DNA of 64,000 bases from Carposina sasakii (Eukaryota > Arthropoda > Insecta > Lepidoptera > Carposinidae), in assembly GCA_014607495.2 (NCBI GenBank), contig CP053175.1:4960001-5024000 (forward strand), given 5' to 3'. This document shows positions 49,073-59,025 of the stretch, piece after piece. Every line of letters starts with the position of its first letter. The stretch's first letter is position 1. The position numbers and the translations under genes are program-made. The notes under the pieces were generated by a model. The model was not told where the DNA came from. It was given only the letters and a program-made list of their open reading frames with translations, and ran no database searches.

Positions 49073-49806
49073 TACCGTAAAACAGGGTACAGAAAACGGG
49101 GCTAGAAGCTAACCGGGGGCAAATAGGTATTCTGATTTGGGGGCAATGGAAATAAATAACTAACGGAAACGCCACATGGAAATGCAAGTATGGGGTTCAA
49201 AGAAAAAAATATATAAGGCTGGCACAAATATAGAAAATATTTTACTTTACTCTAGAGTTAGATATTTTACTTACATTTTTTTACCGTATCAGGATGCCAA
49301 GTACGTACAAGCTGGACTCCAGTAAAAAAGATATAAAAAATTTGCTCCCGAAATACTATAAATAGCCGTAAATATATCCGTTTTGTATTGACATAGTACG
49401 CGTAATACACTTAGCATCAGCACCTTTTTAAAAGTTGGTTAAATAAGTTATTATTTTGGCAGCCCTGACAGTTTTTTTATTCGCCCCTTTATTCTTATTC
49501 TTTATTGTATACACAGAAAACATAAATGATAATAATATTAAAAAGATAAAGTACAAAGACGAGCTTAGCCCCTTTACATGATTTTATTGACCCCAAACGT
49601 AAAGTTGATAGAAATTGCGGACATTTTATTAATTTTATTAAAAATTATAGCTTAAAAATTATAATGGTAGCCATATCAGCGCCTTCTACAGGGTTCCGGA
49701 CCCAGTATCTAAAATATCTAGTAATTAACCAAATAAACAATAAAACTAGACACATTAAGCTAAAGTTAGAAATAGTTGCTATCCACCCCGTCTTACGGTA
49801 CTGACT
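49073..49806. mobile_element. Possible TIR element
   Basis: Imperfect inverted ends TACCGTAAAACAGGGT and ACCCCGTCTTACGGTA. The interior is non-coding and carries a T-family fragment. No clear target duplication. Confidence 0.35.
49488..49572 (-). repeat. T-family retroposon tail, fragment
   Basis: The reverse complement ends GTATACAATAAAGAATAAG, preceded by AAGCTCGTCTTTGTAC. Confidence 0.65.
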
Positions 49807-50501
49807 GGTAGTTACATATAATGGGCAGTACAACCATAAAATAAAAAGCAGAAAATCAGACAATACTTTTATTTCACAATAAAATCCCAATCAAAACTCA
49901 CAAGCATTCATAATCCATTGTGAACACTAAACAAAACCTTACACGACCACACCAAAGTGGTTACTAACAGCGGATCAACATAAGCACTTACTATCACAGC
50001 CAATGTGTACTTACTTGAATTTATAATAATCTAAAAATCATCTTTACAATACACAATAATTTTTACGGTAGCATGATCTGCAATGATTGGAATATAATAT
50101 GTTTTTCATTCAAACATTAGTTACTTACCCCTTCTATTATTTAACTTATTCATTATTATTAGGAAGAAAAAAAAATTAAATTAATAAAAACAACAGTATT
50201 TGATAATAGAAATAAGTACACATGGAGTATGAAATTTTTGTAGCGAAAGGGTGTGAACTTCTTAACTTGTAACTACACATTTACTAGTGCTGCTAAAGAC
50301 TGCACTTCGATTTACACAGCTCCTCCTGGCATCTGTTAATAACTAGACAAGAGAAAAAAGACTAAAATTTATACCTACCTCTCGCTTATTGTAATATTTT
50401 TTTACAATTATCCTCAACAATCAACAAATAAACATTGAGATATCCACTATGGAAGATTTGTGTAGTTGCTTATTAATTCCCTTTCTGTGCATCATCATGA
50501 T

Positions 50502-51774
50502 TTATTCAACATCTTCATCTTGTAAAACATTGCCACTTGCTCTCATTGAGGAGCGGAGACGCTCAGAGACTTCTGGAAGCTTCTTTAGAAGAAGGTGGAA
50601 AATAGGTGCTGGCATGGTTTGCTGGAGGACCTACAAATATAAAACAATACTTTAATGTTAGAATATTAAACTTCAAAATCACTTCATAAATATAAATTTA
50701 TTACAAAAAACCCTTAAAAAGTATGAAAGATTTTTTACAGTATTACAATACTTACACCAAGCAACTGTTGGGTTTGTCCGCACACCGCTACAGCCTGGCC
50801 CAGATGCTCCACACCAGCCTCCATATCTCCAGCTGCTAACAGCTCTTCACCCAGTTGGATCTAGGAGTATAGGACAATTAGATGGAGCTCAACAATAAAC
50901 AAATGTACAATAGGTGCAGCTGTTCTTTGTGGCTGTATGTATATTCAGCTGTGTGCAGCAACAGCAGAGAATGGTCTTGACTACCATATCCTTTATAATA
51001 AATATTGAGATTTTATCATTTCACACATTATAACATAGTTAAAAAATGGTAACATGTTATAAGTTTTGTAATTATGGTGTCGTTAGTAGAGATGATATTT
51101 TGAATCACAATACCTGCTGTAAGAAGAACCTTTGCATAGCTTCATGGTCACTCATATCAGGTATAGGCCCTCCCAGTGTACGAGATGTATTGTGGGAATT
51201 CTGTCTACCTGCAAATATATTACTGTGAAACTCTTATGAAGTTTTCTATCTTTCTGTGCAAGTAGAAACACGGTGGATAGACACATTATACATCCTTTCA
51301 CTTTTAGAAGAGTATTTCATATGGCGTAAGGTTATGTACGGTATAGTAAATAGTGATAGTGAACTTCGAACAATGTAACAAGATAAATTTATATTGGCAT
51401 GTTTTCAATGTCATTATTCAAATGGTCAACATAATTACATATGAGCATCGATACGGTCATTATATAGGTACGTATTCTATAAAACTAATAGGACTAAGGT
51501 ATTTTTGGACTGCCGAGCGCCGAATGGAAACACTTTTAAGGTTATGGTATGCACAATTTGGTAAAAGTTAAGAATTGCATAAGTAAAAATTTGTGGCTGT
51601 AGTATTGGATTAAAGTACGCTATAGTAACTGATACAATAGTAACTTACGCTCCCGTAACTTTTTTTGAAAAGGGGATCCTTGCGTCGCTGTTGATCAAAA
51701 TATACACAATAACCTAAGAATAAAGTGCCAGCGATCCCTGCTGCAATACCCAATGTCGTGCGTGTTAATTCCAT
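50502..51774 (-). CDS. TOMM20: Mitochondrial import receptor subunit TOM20
   Basis: TOM20 is the outer-membrane receptor that binds presequences for the TOM complex. Four minus-strand exons run 51774-51649, 51208-51114, 50860-50756 and 50630-50502. The N-terminal membrane anchor GIAAGIAGTLFLGYCVYFD is followed by QQRRKDPLFKK. Later come FFLQQ, IQLGEELLAAGD, the TPR-like region with VAVCGQTQQLL, then PIFHLLLKKLPEVSERL and the acidic end DEDVE. All match the family, and the product would be 151 aa. Exon 1 is one base short: a 7-base A run (T at 51660-51666) must be 8 to read KKKLRER and to match the phase of exon 2. As written, the frame is broken. The gene is divergent from CMC4, with 782 nt between start codons, so the two may share a promoter region. 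Confidence 0.93.
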
Positions 51775-52556
51775 TTTAAATTTGTGAGTTATCTAGAAGG
51801 AAAAACTATTCTTGCACGAGCTAATCTAGTAAGAATACCACAATCAATCGATCCGCCATTTGAGAATAATTAATTTCTTTCATGTGCTTGAGATATTGTC
51901 AATGTCATGTCAATGTTCAAGCTTTTTAGGGTGGCAACTCTGACTTTTGACAGTTTTAAAGGGTTCAAGAGAATGTAATCACCACACAATTAGGGCCATA
52001 AGATGACGATCAAACATCGTACTTCAAAACGCATACCTATATTATCCAGGGATTTGGTATCTCCTCTATGATATTATACGCAAAATTGACTATACGTAGA
52101 TAACTAAAACAAAATTCTGAATGAATAAACAAAAGTACGAGCAAGTTCATACTATTTCTTCACACAAACTGAATAATAGCCATTTGACCGTGGTTTGACC
52201 CTGTGGTTTTCCACCTTGGTTCTCGGTTCTCTCACTACAATCCCTTCGATTTGTATTGTCTATGTGTCTGCGTTCATTTTAACAAATAAATATAATCTAA
52301 GTCGGAGGATTGTGATTAAATTAAAATATGTTTTCTGGAATACAATTTTGAGTATTAATTCATAAATTGGTATAAATTGATATTGGTATAAACTTCAAAT
52401 TTTATTGTTCTCTTTTTTCGTGATAATAGAGGTCAGTGATTGCAATGGTAAATACAAAAAAGTTGCCTGTTAAGAAAATTTGTCATTTTTCGTACACATG
52501 ACTGAAATTCATATTTAATAATTAATTTTGTTCTAAATAAACTCTAGTTACTATTT
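51775..52556. promoter_or_regulatory. Divergent TOMM20/CMC4 intergenic promoter region
   Basis: The 782-nt gap between two oppositely directed mitochondrial-protein genes must hold both promoters. No clear TATA box or known nuclear-respiratory element was identified by eye. Confidence 0.45.
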
Positions 52557-55500
52557 ATGCCGAATGATCCCTGTAAGAAGTTTGCATGTGAAATTCAAAG
52601 ATGTCTAGTTGGTAAGTTTTTTCACCATAATTTTAATTATTTGTGAGCCGACAGCCGACATTAAATTGGCCGCCATCTTTGCTTCCCAATCTTTCAATCG
52701 CCTCCACAGGTTTGCGGGCGTTTCATCGCCTTTCTTCAATGTTTTGCTCAAATAAATCGTTAAAATTGTGTTCTAAAACCACGTAGAAAGTATCTGTGTT
52801 CTTGCGTAATAGTTGATGTGAAAATGAGCTTTTTCGGGTTCGGACAAACAGCGGATATCGAAATCGTTTTCGATGATGCTGACAAACGGAAGGTTGCCGA
52901 AGTGAAAACGGATGACGCGAAAAAAGAAAAATTGTTACTATATTACGACGGTGAAACAGTATCTGGAAAGGTGAACGTTACACTCAGAAAACCTGGATCA
53001 AAACTGGAACATCAAGGAATCAAGGTCGAACTTATAGGTCAGATCGAATTGTTCTATGACAGAGGTAATCACCATGAGTTTATATCGCTAGTGAAGGAAC
53101 TTGCACGACCGGGTGATCTTCTTCAGCACACGTCATATCCATTTGAGTTTGCAAACGTTGAAAAGCCGTACGAAGTTTACACTGGAGCAAATGTACGCCT
53201 CAGGTACTTTCTGCGAGCGACGATAGTTCGCCGCCTCACAGACATAGTCAAAGAGGTGGATATTGCTGTACACACATTATGTAGCTATCCAGATATTCTT
53301 AATTCAATAAAAATGGAGGTGGGCATAGAAGATTGTCTGCACATAGAGTTTGAATACAATAAGTCAAAATACCATCTCAAAGATGTTATAGTAGGTAAGA
53401 TTTATTTCTTACTAGTCCGTATTAAGATCAAACACATGGAAATATCTATCATTAAAAGGGAAATGACTGGTTCTGGACCAAACACGTTTACAGAAAATGA
53501 AACTGTAGCTAAATATGAAATAATGGATGGGGCACCAGTCAAAGGAGAAAGCATTCCAATAAGAGTCTTTTTAGCTGGATATGACTTAACACCAACAATG
53601 AGAGACATCAATAACAAGTTCTCAGTGAGATATTATCTTAATCTGGTGTTAATGGATACAGAAGACCGACGTTACTTTAAACAACAAGAAGTAACTTTGT
53701 GGAGGAAGAGTGACAAGTCTAGACTGCCATTACATAATCCCCACCTCCCACAGACTTTGTCACATCCCAGTCATGCCCCCAGCATCAGGCAGCAAAGTGC
53801 CTCAAGTGAGGAAAACTCTGAAAGAGCCAGGGGAGTGTCACCAAGTCAGCCAGAAAATATACCTAGATCAGTGTCACCATTAACAGAGCAAATGGAACAG
53901 AATGGCCCCTCAGAAATGGAGCAGGAGAAGCCAGATTTAATTAATGACAAGTTGTCAAACACACACATCCATAATCAGGAAGAAGCTGAGAAGGATATTG
54001 AATCTGAAACACCTACAGAAAGTGTGATTGAGAGGCCTCAAATTGCCGAAAAACCAACAGTTGCTGTGAAACCTGAGATAACAGAAAAACCACAAGTAGC
54101 TGAAAAACCAGTTTTATCCCGCCCTGAAAATGTACAGCCCAGTCCAAGTCAATAGCCCCAATGCATTTGTTTGGTAAGCTCAGGAGATCCTGACAAAATG
54201 AACTGTATGTTTTCATACCTGAAAACAATACTTTAAAAAGTCACATTGAATAAACTGAATAGTTAGTGTACCAATATTGTTAATGAAGTACCTTCTTTCT
54301 TGTCTTTTTATGGAATCTAAACTATCATAGACAGTTCCAGTAGGTACCTAATCATAAATAAGATTGAGCATTATCATTGTTTCTACTATAATGCTAAATG
54401 ATTAATGGTACATATAAAATAATCAACTTATTCACTACTTTTGCCAAACCTAAATAAAACAATCTTTTGGCTAATGCAATTATTTCTAAATGATTTTTAG
54501 TGTGATCTTCAAAATTAGAGCATTAAACAGTAGAAAATGGCAACATAAAACCTAAATTTCTTTTTGAATTTCATTTATAATGTCTTCTTGTCTCTGCTTG
54601 AGATTGTGTGTAAATATGTATCTAAGGATTATGAGTATTTTACATTCATACTTTTTGTGATGGAACAAATACTTACTCTCTATTACTTGACATTGTGTCC
54701 CCATCAAATAGTTCTTTTACTGAAGTACTAACTAGGTAATCTGGGCATTGACTTAAATGTAATACCTATTTTTATAACTAGATAGGTATAAATTGTTATT
54801 ATAATGTTTGCAGATAGATATCATATTTTTATCTAAATTGTTACAGTCCGATGAGTTTAAAACAATTTATGTTAAACCTAAACATTTTAATCAATTGGCT
54901 AGTCATTAAAATTATGTATGTTTAATGCTCTATTTTTTAAATTGATTTGTTATTGTATATTTTGTAATGGCAACTGAATGAAATGTCATGAAAAATTAAT
55001 TATAACAGTGGTTATATGTACAAATGGTCACTAATAATTATCTTCATTGAAGACAACAAATTAACAATTATGTATCACTGTGTATTTAAACAATTAATTT
55101 TACAGAATTATTTCTGTAAACATTAAAATAGTAATGGTGTTGGTTTTACTGGTTTCATGGTCTTGAAATTGTTGTATCAACCAAAGGTTGTAAAAACCAA
55201 ATAAAAACATTTAGCATTTTAGTGAGCAATTTAAAGGGATTCATAGCATTTTATTTTATTTAGTGTGCCATTATGTGGATTTCAATCAACCATATGAGTC
55301 ACCTTCTTTATCTATAGCGAACACCACCCATAAGATAAGAACAGCTCGCACACATTGTATGTTTTTTATATCTACCATATCCCAGTTAAAATATTCCATT
55401 CAGTGAATGTAAAGTGCCCTATCCAATGTGGAACATCAATTTATTTCAATTGGATCCTTCAAGTGCTGTTATCAATTGAAGCTTTATATTAGGGTATCTA

Positions 55501-57838
55501 TCTATCTAATTATTTGTTTTAGTATTCTATACAAATGTTAGAGAACATTGAAATGCAATACCTTTAAGTTATAAATAACTTCATTTTGTACTAAAATTGA
55601 GATCTTGAAGACTTGTGTCTGTAAAAAGTATACTAATTATGTATTTATGGAGGTAATGCTTTAGTAATTTTAGGTTTTAAGGTGTTTTATAGACTGTGGA
55701 ATGATGGGCAGCACTTATTCTATTTTGTAACCATAATCATAGTATAAGAAATAATAGTTTATTTATATCAAAGTTAAGCTTAACAATTTTTATTTTGCTA
55801 ACACACAAGTTAAGATGCATTTTCACTGGTACAGTACTACAGTATTTAGCTTTATTCCGAAAATGCACATTTCTATGTATAAAGTTATGGCTGTGTATCA
55901 GTTGATATGTTGAACACAGTTTGTGACGGCTGTATGTAGGCTGTGCAGTATAACATGGTTAGGATTGTATTTCTATCTAATCCAAACAATTTGTACATCA
56001 AATTGGTATTATAGGTGAAAAAATACCCTTCTCTTGTAGGCATACAATGTATCTGATTGAGCCTTTGTTGATAGCTTTGTCAAATTTGTATGTGTTACAT
56101 ACAGCCCAATCCCAAGTATACCTATTTGGATGTAAATTAGTGAGGGCCACAATGGGAAATTAATATAAATTAATTAAATAATTGTAATGCAATATATCAG
56201 TACATAGATAACTTATGTTATAAAAGATTTATATTTTCAAATTTACATCTCCACAGTCAACTTATAGCATAGAGCAATGTTATTCATTAGTTGTTTTATG
56301 TATCATGTAAATTAGAAAAGTCCATATTATGTAAAACATGATTCTGTTATTGAATTTTGAAATTACGTTTTAATTTAGTACTATCATTATTATTGTATAA
56401 AGAGATATCTTTTTCTAATGAGATTAAGGGTCGCATGTAGATTATATCATATTGTTAATAAAATATATGTATAAATTGCTATGGTGGTTTTTTATACTTG
56501 CCCCTTTAATTTATTAAAACAAATTTCATGCAAAAATACTTAGCATAATGAAGGTTTGCTTCCCAAAGTATGATAAATAAAATAAAGATGATAAATGTTT
56601 ATCCATTGTCTAAAATTTGTTTAATAAATAACAAATAAATTTATTTTAATGAATTTTTATTACCAAATCGAGTTATTACACATTTACGTTTTGAAGAGAA
56701 GAGAGAGAAAGATGGCGATAGTCTAAATAATGCAAAATGAGCGTTATGCAACCACTACATAAAATACAGATTCTTAGACAAACTACATTTGAACTGCAAG
56801 ATATTAACAAAAAGAGATTGCTCATTTGAGCTTCAGCTTTGCCCAGTATCTAGGTAATCCATTGTGTAGACTTCCACTTGATTCCATAAATTGATCTACG
56901 AAGCCCTACGTAGTAGGTAGCTACGTTAGGCAGGATACTCTAACTCTACCCCAGCTATCAAATAGTTAATACGCGTACCTACTCTGCGTAAAAAAGATTT
57001 ACTTTGATGTTATGCTTATTACGTATCTAATAGCGAAACATGACATTAAAAAATCTATTGCAAGCTACGTAATAAAGGGGCGGATATTCATTCAATAGGT
57101 CTCGTAGTAGTAGATACTCGTAAGTATCTATTTAGACGATGAGATTTCAATATCACACTATCTCTGTGGGATCAGCGCAACATTGTTTCTTTTGAACTAG
57201 TTATTGCTAAGTATCTGGAAAATCGTTGATTCTGGGCTTGACTAGAATACTTACATCATCAGGTTTGCTACTGCTTTGCTTTTGCAAGTTCCGTAATCAG
57301 CCTACGGTTTAGCATAGCGAGATCAGGATGTTGAAGATCAGTGACAACTTGCTAGCTCATCGCCTAAGAGAGCGCCCCACGCGGAAGGAATAGCAGCTTA
57401 TGTATTCGTGACAGCCTGACAAAGTTGTGGGTGTCCGCTAGTCGTGAATATGCGTTGACATTTTGACATGCCTACGATACGAAATACGGATGGTAAGGAT
57501 GCCTGTCCACCAAAGTGGAAACTAGCTACATTAACGAAAACTAGGATTTTAGGACTGGATCTGAGCTATTTTATAGGATTCTTTTGGTTAAAATTTATCC
57601 GCTCCGGTGGGCAGACAGCCTAAATGATGATCAAAATGTATGTACAGCTAGAGCATTCTTCAGTCATAGTAGTGAATGTATCGTTGCAGAGAACAACTTC
57701 CAAGAGATACGTTGCCAGCGTGTGTTCGAGTCGATGCGTCAGTGCTGCATCAAGTTCAAGCCGGTGTCGCTGGTCTGCGACGGATACGACCTGGAGCCGA
57801 GGAAGTTTGCTCCCAGCACCGAGCCCCACGCTAAGTAG
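52557..57838 (+). CDS. CMC4: CMC4-like twin-CX9C mitochondrial protein
   Basis: CMC4 (p8-MTCP1) is a small intermembrane-space protein with paired CX9C motifs, oxidatively folded by Mia40. Exon 1 is 52557-52611 (MPNDPCKKFACEIQRCLV plus one base, donor GTAAGT). Exon 2 is 57690-57838 (acceptor TTGCAG, beginning ENNFQEIRC). The phases match and give 67 aa, against 68 in human CMC4. Twin motif: C6-X9-C16 and C27-X9-C37, with extra cysteines at 11, 38 and 48. The 5.08-kb intron contains the whole VPS26 gene in the same orientation. Human CMC4 likewise shares its locus and 5' exons with an unrelated gene (MTCP1), a parallel but not a homology argument. Confidence 0.88.
52824..54155 (+). CDS. VPS26: Retromer subunit VPS26, intronless, nested in CMC4 intron
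   Basis: VPS26 is the arrestin-like subunit of retromer, which recycles cargo from endosomes to the Golgi and plasma membrane. The gene is one uninterrupted frame of 443 aa from the ATG at 52824. An in-frame GTG six bases upstream is not the start, since MSFFGFGQ is the family N-terminus. Highly conserved blocks include YDGETVSGKVNV, KLEHQGIK, NVRLRYFLRATIVRR, KMEVGIEDCLHIEFEYNKS, KYEIMDGAPVKGESIP, and DRRYFKQQE followed by LWRKSDKS. The retromer core ends near residue 300. Human proteins are 327-336 aa, so the tail here is longer by about 110 residues: Ser/Pro/Glu-rich, with a degenerate repeat of the type EKPxVAxKP. No intron is visible, and the ORF starts only 212 nt after the CMC4 exon 1 donor. 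AATAAA sites occur at 54249 and 56457. Confidence 0.95.
   Translation: MSFFGFGQTADIEIVFDDADKRKVAEVKTDDAKKEKLLLYYDGETVSGKVNVTLRKPGSKLEHQGIKVELIGQIELFYDRGNHHEFISLVKELARPGDLLQHTSYPFEFANVEKPYEVYTGANVRLRYFLRATIVRRLTDIVKEVDIAVHTLCSYPDILNSIKMEVGIEDCLHIEFEYNKSKYHLKDVIVGKIYFLLVRIKIKHMEISIIKREMTGSGPNTFTENETVAKYEIMDGAPVKGESIPIRVFLAGYDLTPTMRDINNKFSVRYYLNLVLMDTEDRRYFKQQEVTLWRKSDKSRLPLHNPHLPQTLSHPSHAPSIRQQSASSEENSERARGVSPSQPENIPRSVSPLTEQMEQNGPSEMEQEKPDLINDKLSNTHIHNQEEAEKDIESETPTESVIERPQIAEKPTVAVKPEITEKPQVAEKPVLSRPENVQPSPSQ
54156..56462 (+). other. Probable long VPS26 3' UTR
   Basis: About 2.3 kb of very AT-rich sequence lacks the repeat families seen elsewhere in the window. It is bounded by AATAAA at 54249-54254 (proximal) and 56457-56462 (distal). 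I infer a long, alternatively polyadenylated 3' UTR inside the CMC4 intron. Confidence 0.4.
56463..57689 (+). other. Remainder of CMC4 intron
   Basis: No coding segment is seen before the CMC4 exon 2 acceptor (CAG at 57687-57689). The middle contains a rearranged D-family repeat (57228-57425). Confidence 0.5.
57228..57425. repeat. Rearranged D-family repeat in CMC4 intron
   Basis: A plus-strand head piece and a minus-strand body piece flank an unrelated ~60-bp segment. This suggests inversion or two insertions. Confidence 0.6.
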
Positions 57839-57994
57839 GGTAGGAAAAATCAAATGCGTTGGCATATCTTCTTTTTCTTTTTCCTTCTCTTTTCTTTTAA
57901 GATGCTTTGGTGTATCCAATTAGGCGCTTGCAAAATCTTCAAATAAGTACTTAGATAAGTGCGTATGATGTACCTACACCTAGCTAGATGTCCT

Positions 57995-58225
57995 GGGCTC
58001 ATGCGAGGCTTCACTAGAATACATCAGATCAGCTGCATCTCCTTGCATTTCGTAAAAGTAAGGAACTCGGGCATTCTCTAAGGTGACTAAAAACTTGTCA
58101 CTGATTATTTACCTACATAGGGGAACAGTCCCCCTGTGCTAAATGTGCTGTGGGATCTTCTATAAGTTTCTGCAGTTCTGGCTACCCCATTTCGGGAACA
58201 CAGCCATGTTTAACTATGTATGTAG
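57995..58225 (+). repeat. D-family repeat between CMC4 and the tricistronic block
   Basis: GCGAGGCTTCACTAGAATAC head and GTTCTGGCTACCCCATTTCG tail. Confidence 0.8.
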
Positions 58226-58610
58226 GTACACCTAAACTTGGAATTATACCGATGTGACGCGATGTGTTGTGTTGTGGATGGACGCGATGGGCAGGGCCGG
58301 CCCGCCCATACAGCGAACGGAGCAGTCACTCCAGGCCGCCAAATCCTAGAGTGCGCTTAAATGGTAAAGATATAGGTATATATTATTAAGAGCAAACAGG
58401 AGAGGCGCCATAATTGGATCTCGCTCCATTCTAAAATTTACTTCGGGCCGGAGCGCTGGCGATGGGTATCGTGTCATACATTTAGGTTATGGCATGTGAC
58501 GCGGAGTTGTTCTGTTTTCTGTGCGCGGAGGCGTTAAATGTGTGAGATGCCTGAATTTAAGCATTGCATAATTTCTGATTTATTATTTTTTAAATTTCAT
58601 CTTTACAGCA

Positions 58611-58820
58611 ATGGACAATCGCCGAATACGCCAACCATTAGGCAAAAGAAGTTGGATCTACAGATATCCGAAGACGTTTCAAGTCACCTTTACTGTTCTA
58701 GCTTTGGGAGTATTTTTCTCGAAACCGATATACGATATATTCTTCAGACCCGCAGACATTATCGACTTAAGTGAACCACCAACAACGCTGCGCTACAAGC
58801 CAATTGAGGGTGAGAGTTAA
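58611..58820 (+). CDS. 69-aa single-TM protein, first cistron of the PIGM transcript
   Basis: The ATG lies 2 nt after a strong acceptor (TTTACAG at 58602-58608), so a 5' UTR exon lies upstream. The protein is 69 aa: a basic N-terminus (RRIRQPLGKRSW), one hydrophobic segment (about residues 24-41, VTFTVLALGVFFSKPIYDIF) and an acidic C-terminal region (about 49-69). A basic N-terminus plus a single TM without a clear cleavage site suits a small mitochondrial or ER membrane protein. The order of TM, then a Lys/Gln-Pro step, faintly recalls PIGBOS1, but I do not claim homology. The stop is only 3 nt before the next start codon, with no promoter space between. I do not recognise the family. Confidence 0.75.
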   Translation: MDNRRIRQPLGKRSWIYRYPKTFQVTFTVLALGVFFSKPIYDIFFRPADIIDLSEPPTTLRYKPIEGES

Positions 58821-58823
58821 ACG

Positions 58824-59024
58824 ATGGAATCCGTTGCAAAAGCTAGAGAGAGATTTGCAAAGTACCCACTAATATTTGCTAAGTGCTCCAAACAGGGAAC
58901 TCTATACGCCCGCTGTGTACTCCTTAGAGAAGACTCGATTAAAAAGGACGACTGTGCAAAAGAGTTTAAAGACTTCACGTCTTGCCTACAATCTGCCGCG
59001 AAGGATATGAAAACAAGGATTTAA
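58824..59024 (+). CDS. NDUFAF8: NDUFAF8-like twin-CX9C protein, second cistron
   Basis: A 66-aa protein with a perfect twin CX9C motif: C21-X9-C31 and C44-X9-C54. The helices between them (YARCVLLRE; DCAKEFKDFTSCL) and the N-terminal RERFAKYP match the layout of NDUFAF8 (C17orf89). NDUFAF8 is a complex I assembly factor that works with NDUFAF5 in the mitochondrial matrix. It sits between two other frames with gaps of 3 nt upstream and 1 nt downstream, so it is presumably read from a polycistronic mRNA. Another small CHCH protein is possible, but length, spacing and flanking residues favour NDUFAF8. Confidence 0.75.
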   Translation: MESVAKARERFAKYPLIFAKCSKQGTLYARCVLLREDSIKKDDCAKEFKDFTSCLQSAAKDMKTRI

Positions 59025-59025
59025 A

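Larger units (their letters stand above)
46750..50501. other. HMBS-TOMM20 intergenic region
   Basis: Both genes point into this interval. No further gene is seen. It contains the HMBS 3' UTR, nested MITEs (47.6-48.2 kb), a foldback element (48625-48818), a possible TIR element (49073-49806) with a retroposon tail, and the TOMM20 3' UTR at the right end. A possible TOMM20 poly(A) signal (AATAAA on the minus strand) is at 49868-49873. Confidence 0.5.

Noticed and set aside
52818..52823. GTG start for VPS26
   Set aside because: The ATG at 52824 begins the conserved MSFFGFGQ N-terminus; non-ATG initiation is not needed.
57620..57923. Open frames on both strands over CMC4 exon 2
   Set aside because: Shadows of the CMC4 coding exon in other frames.
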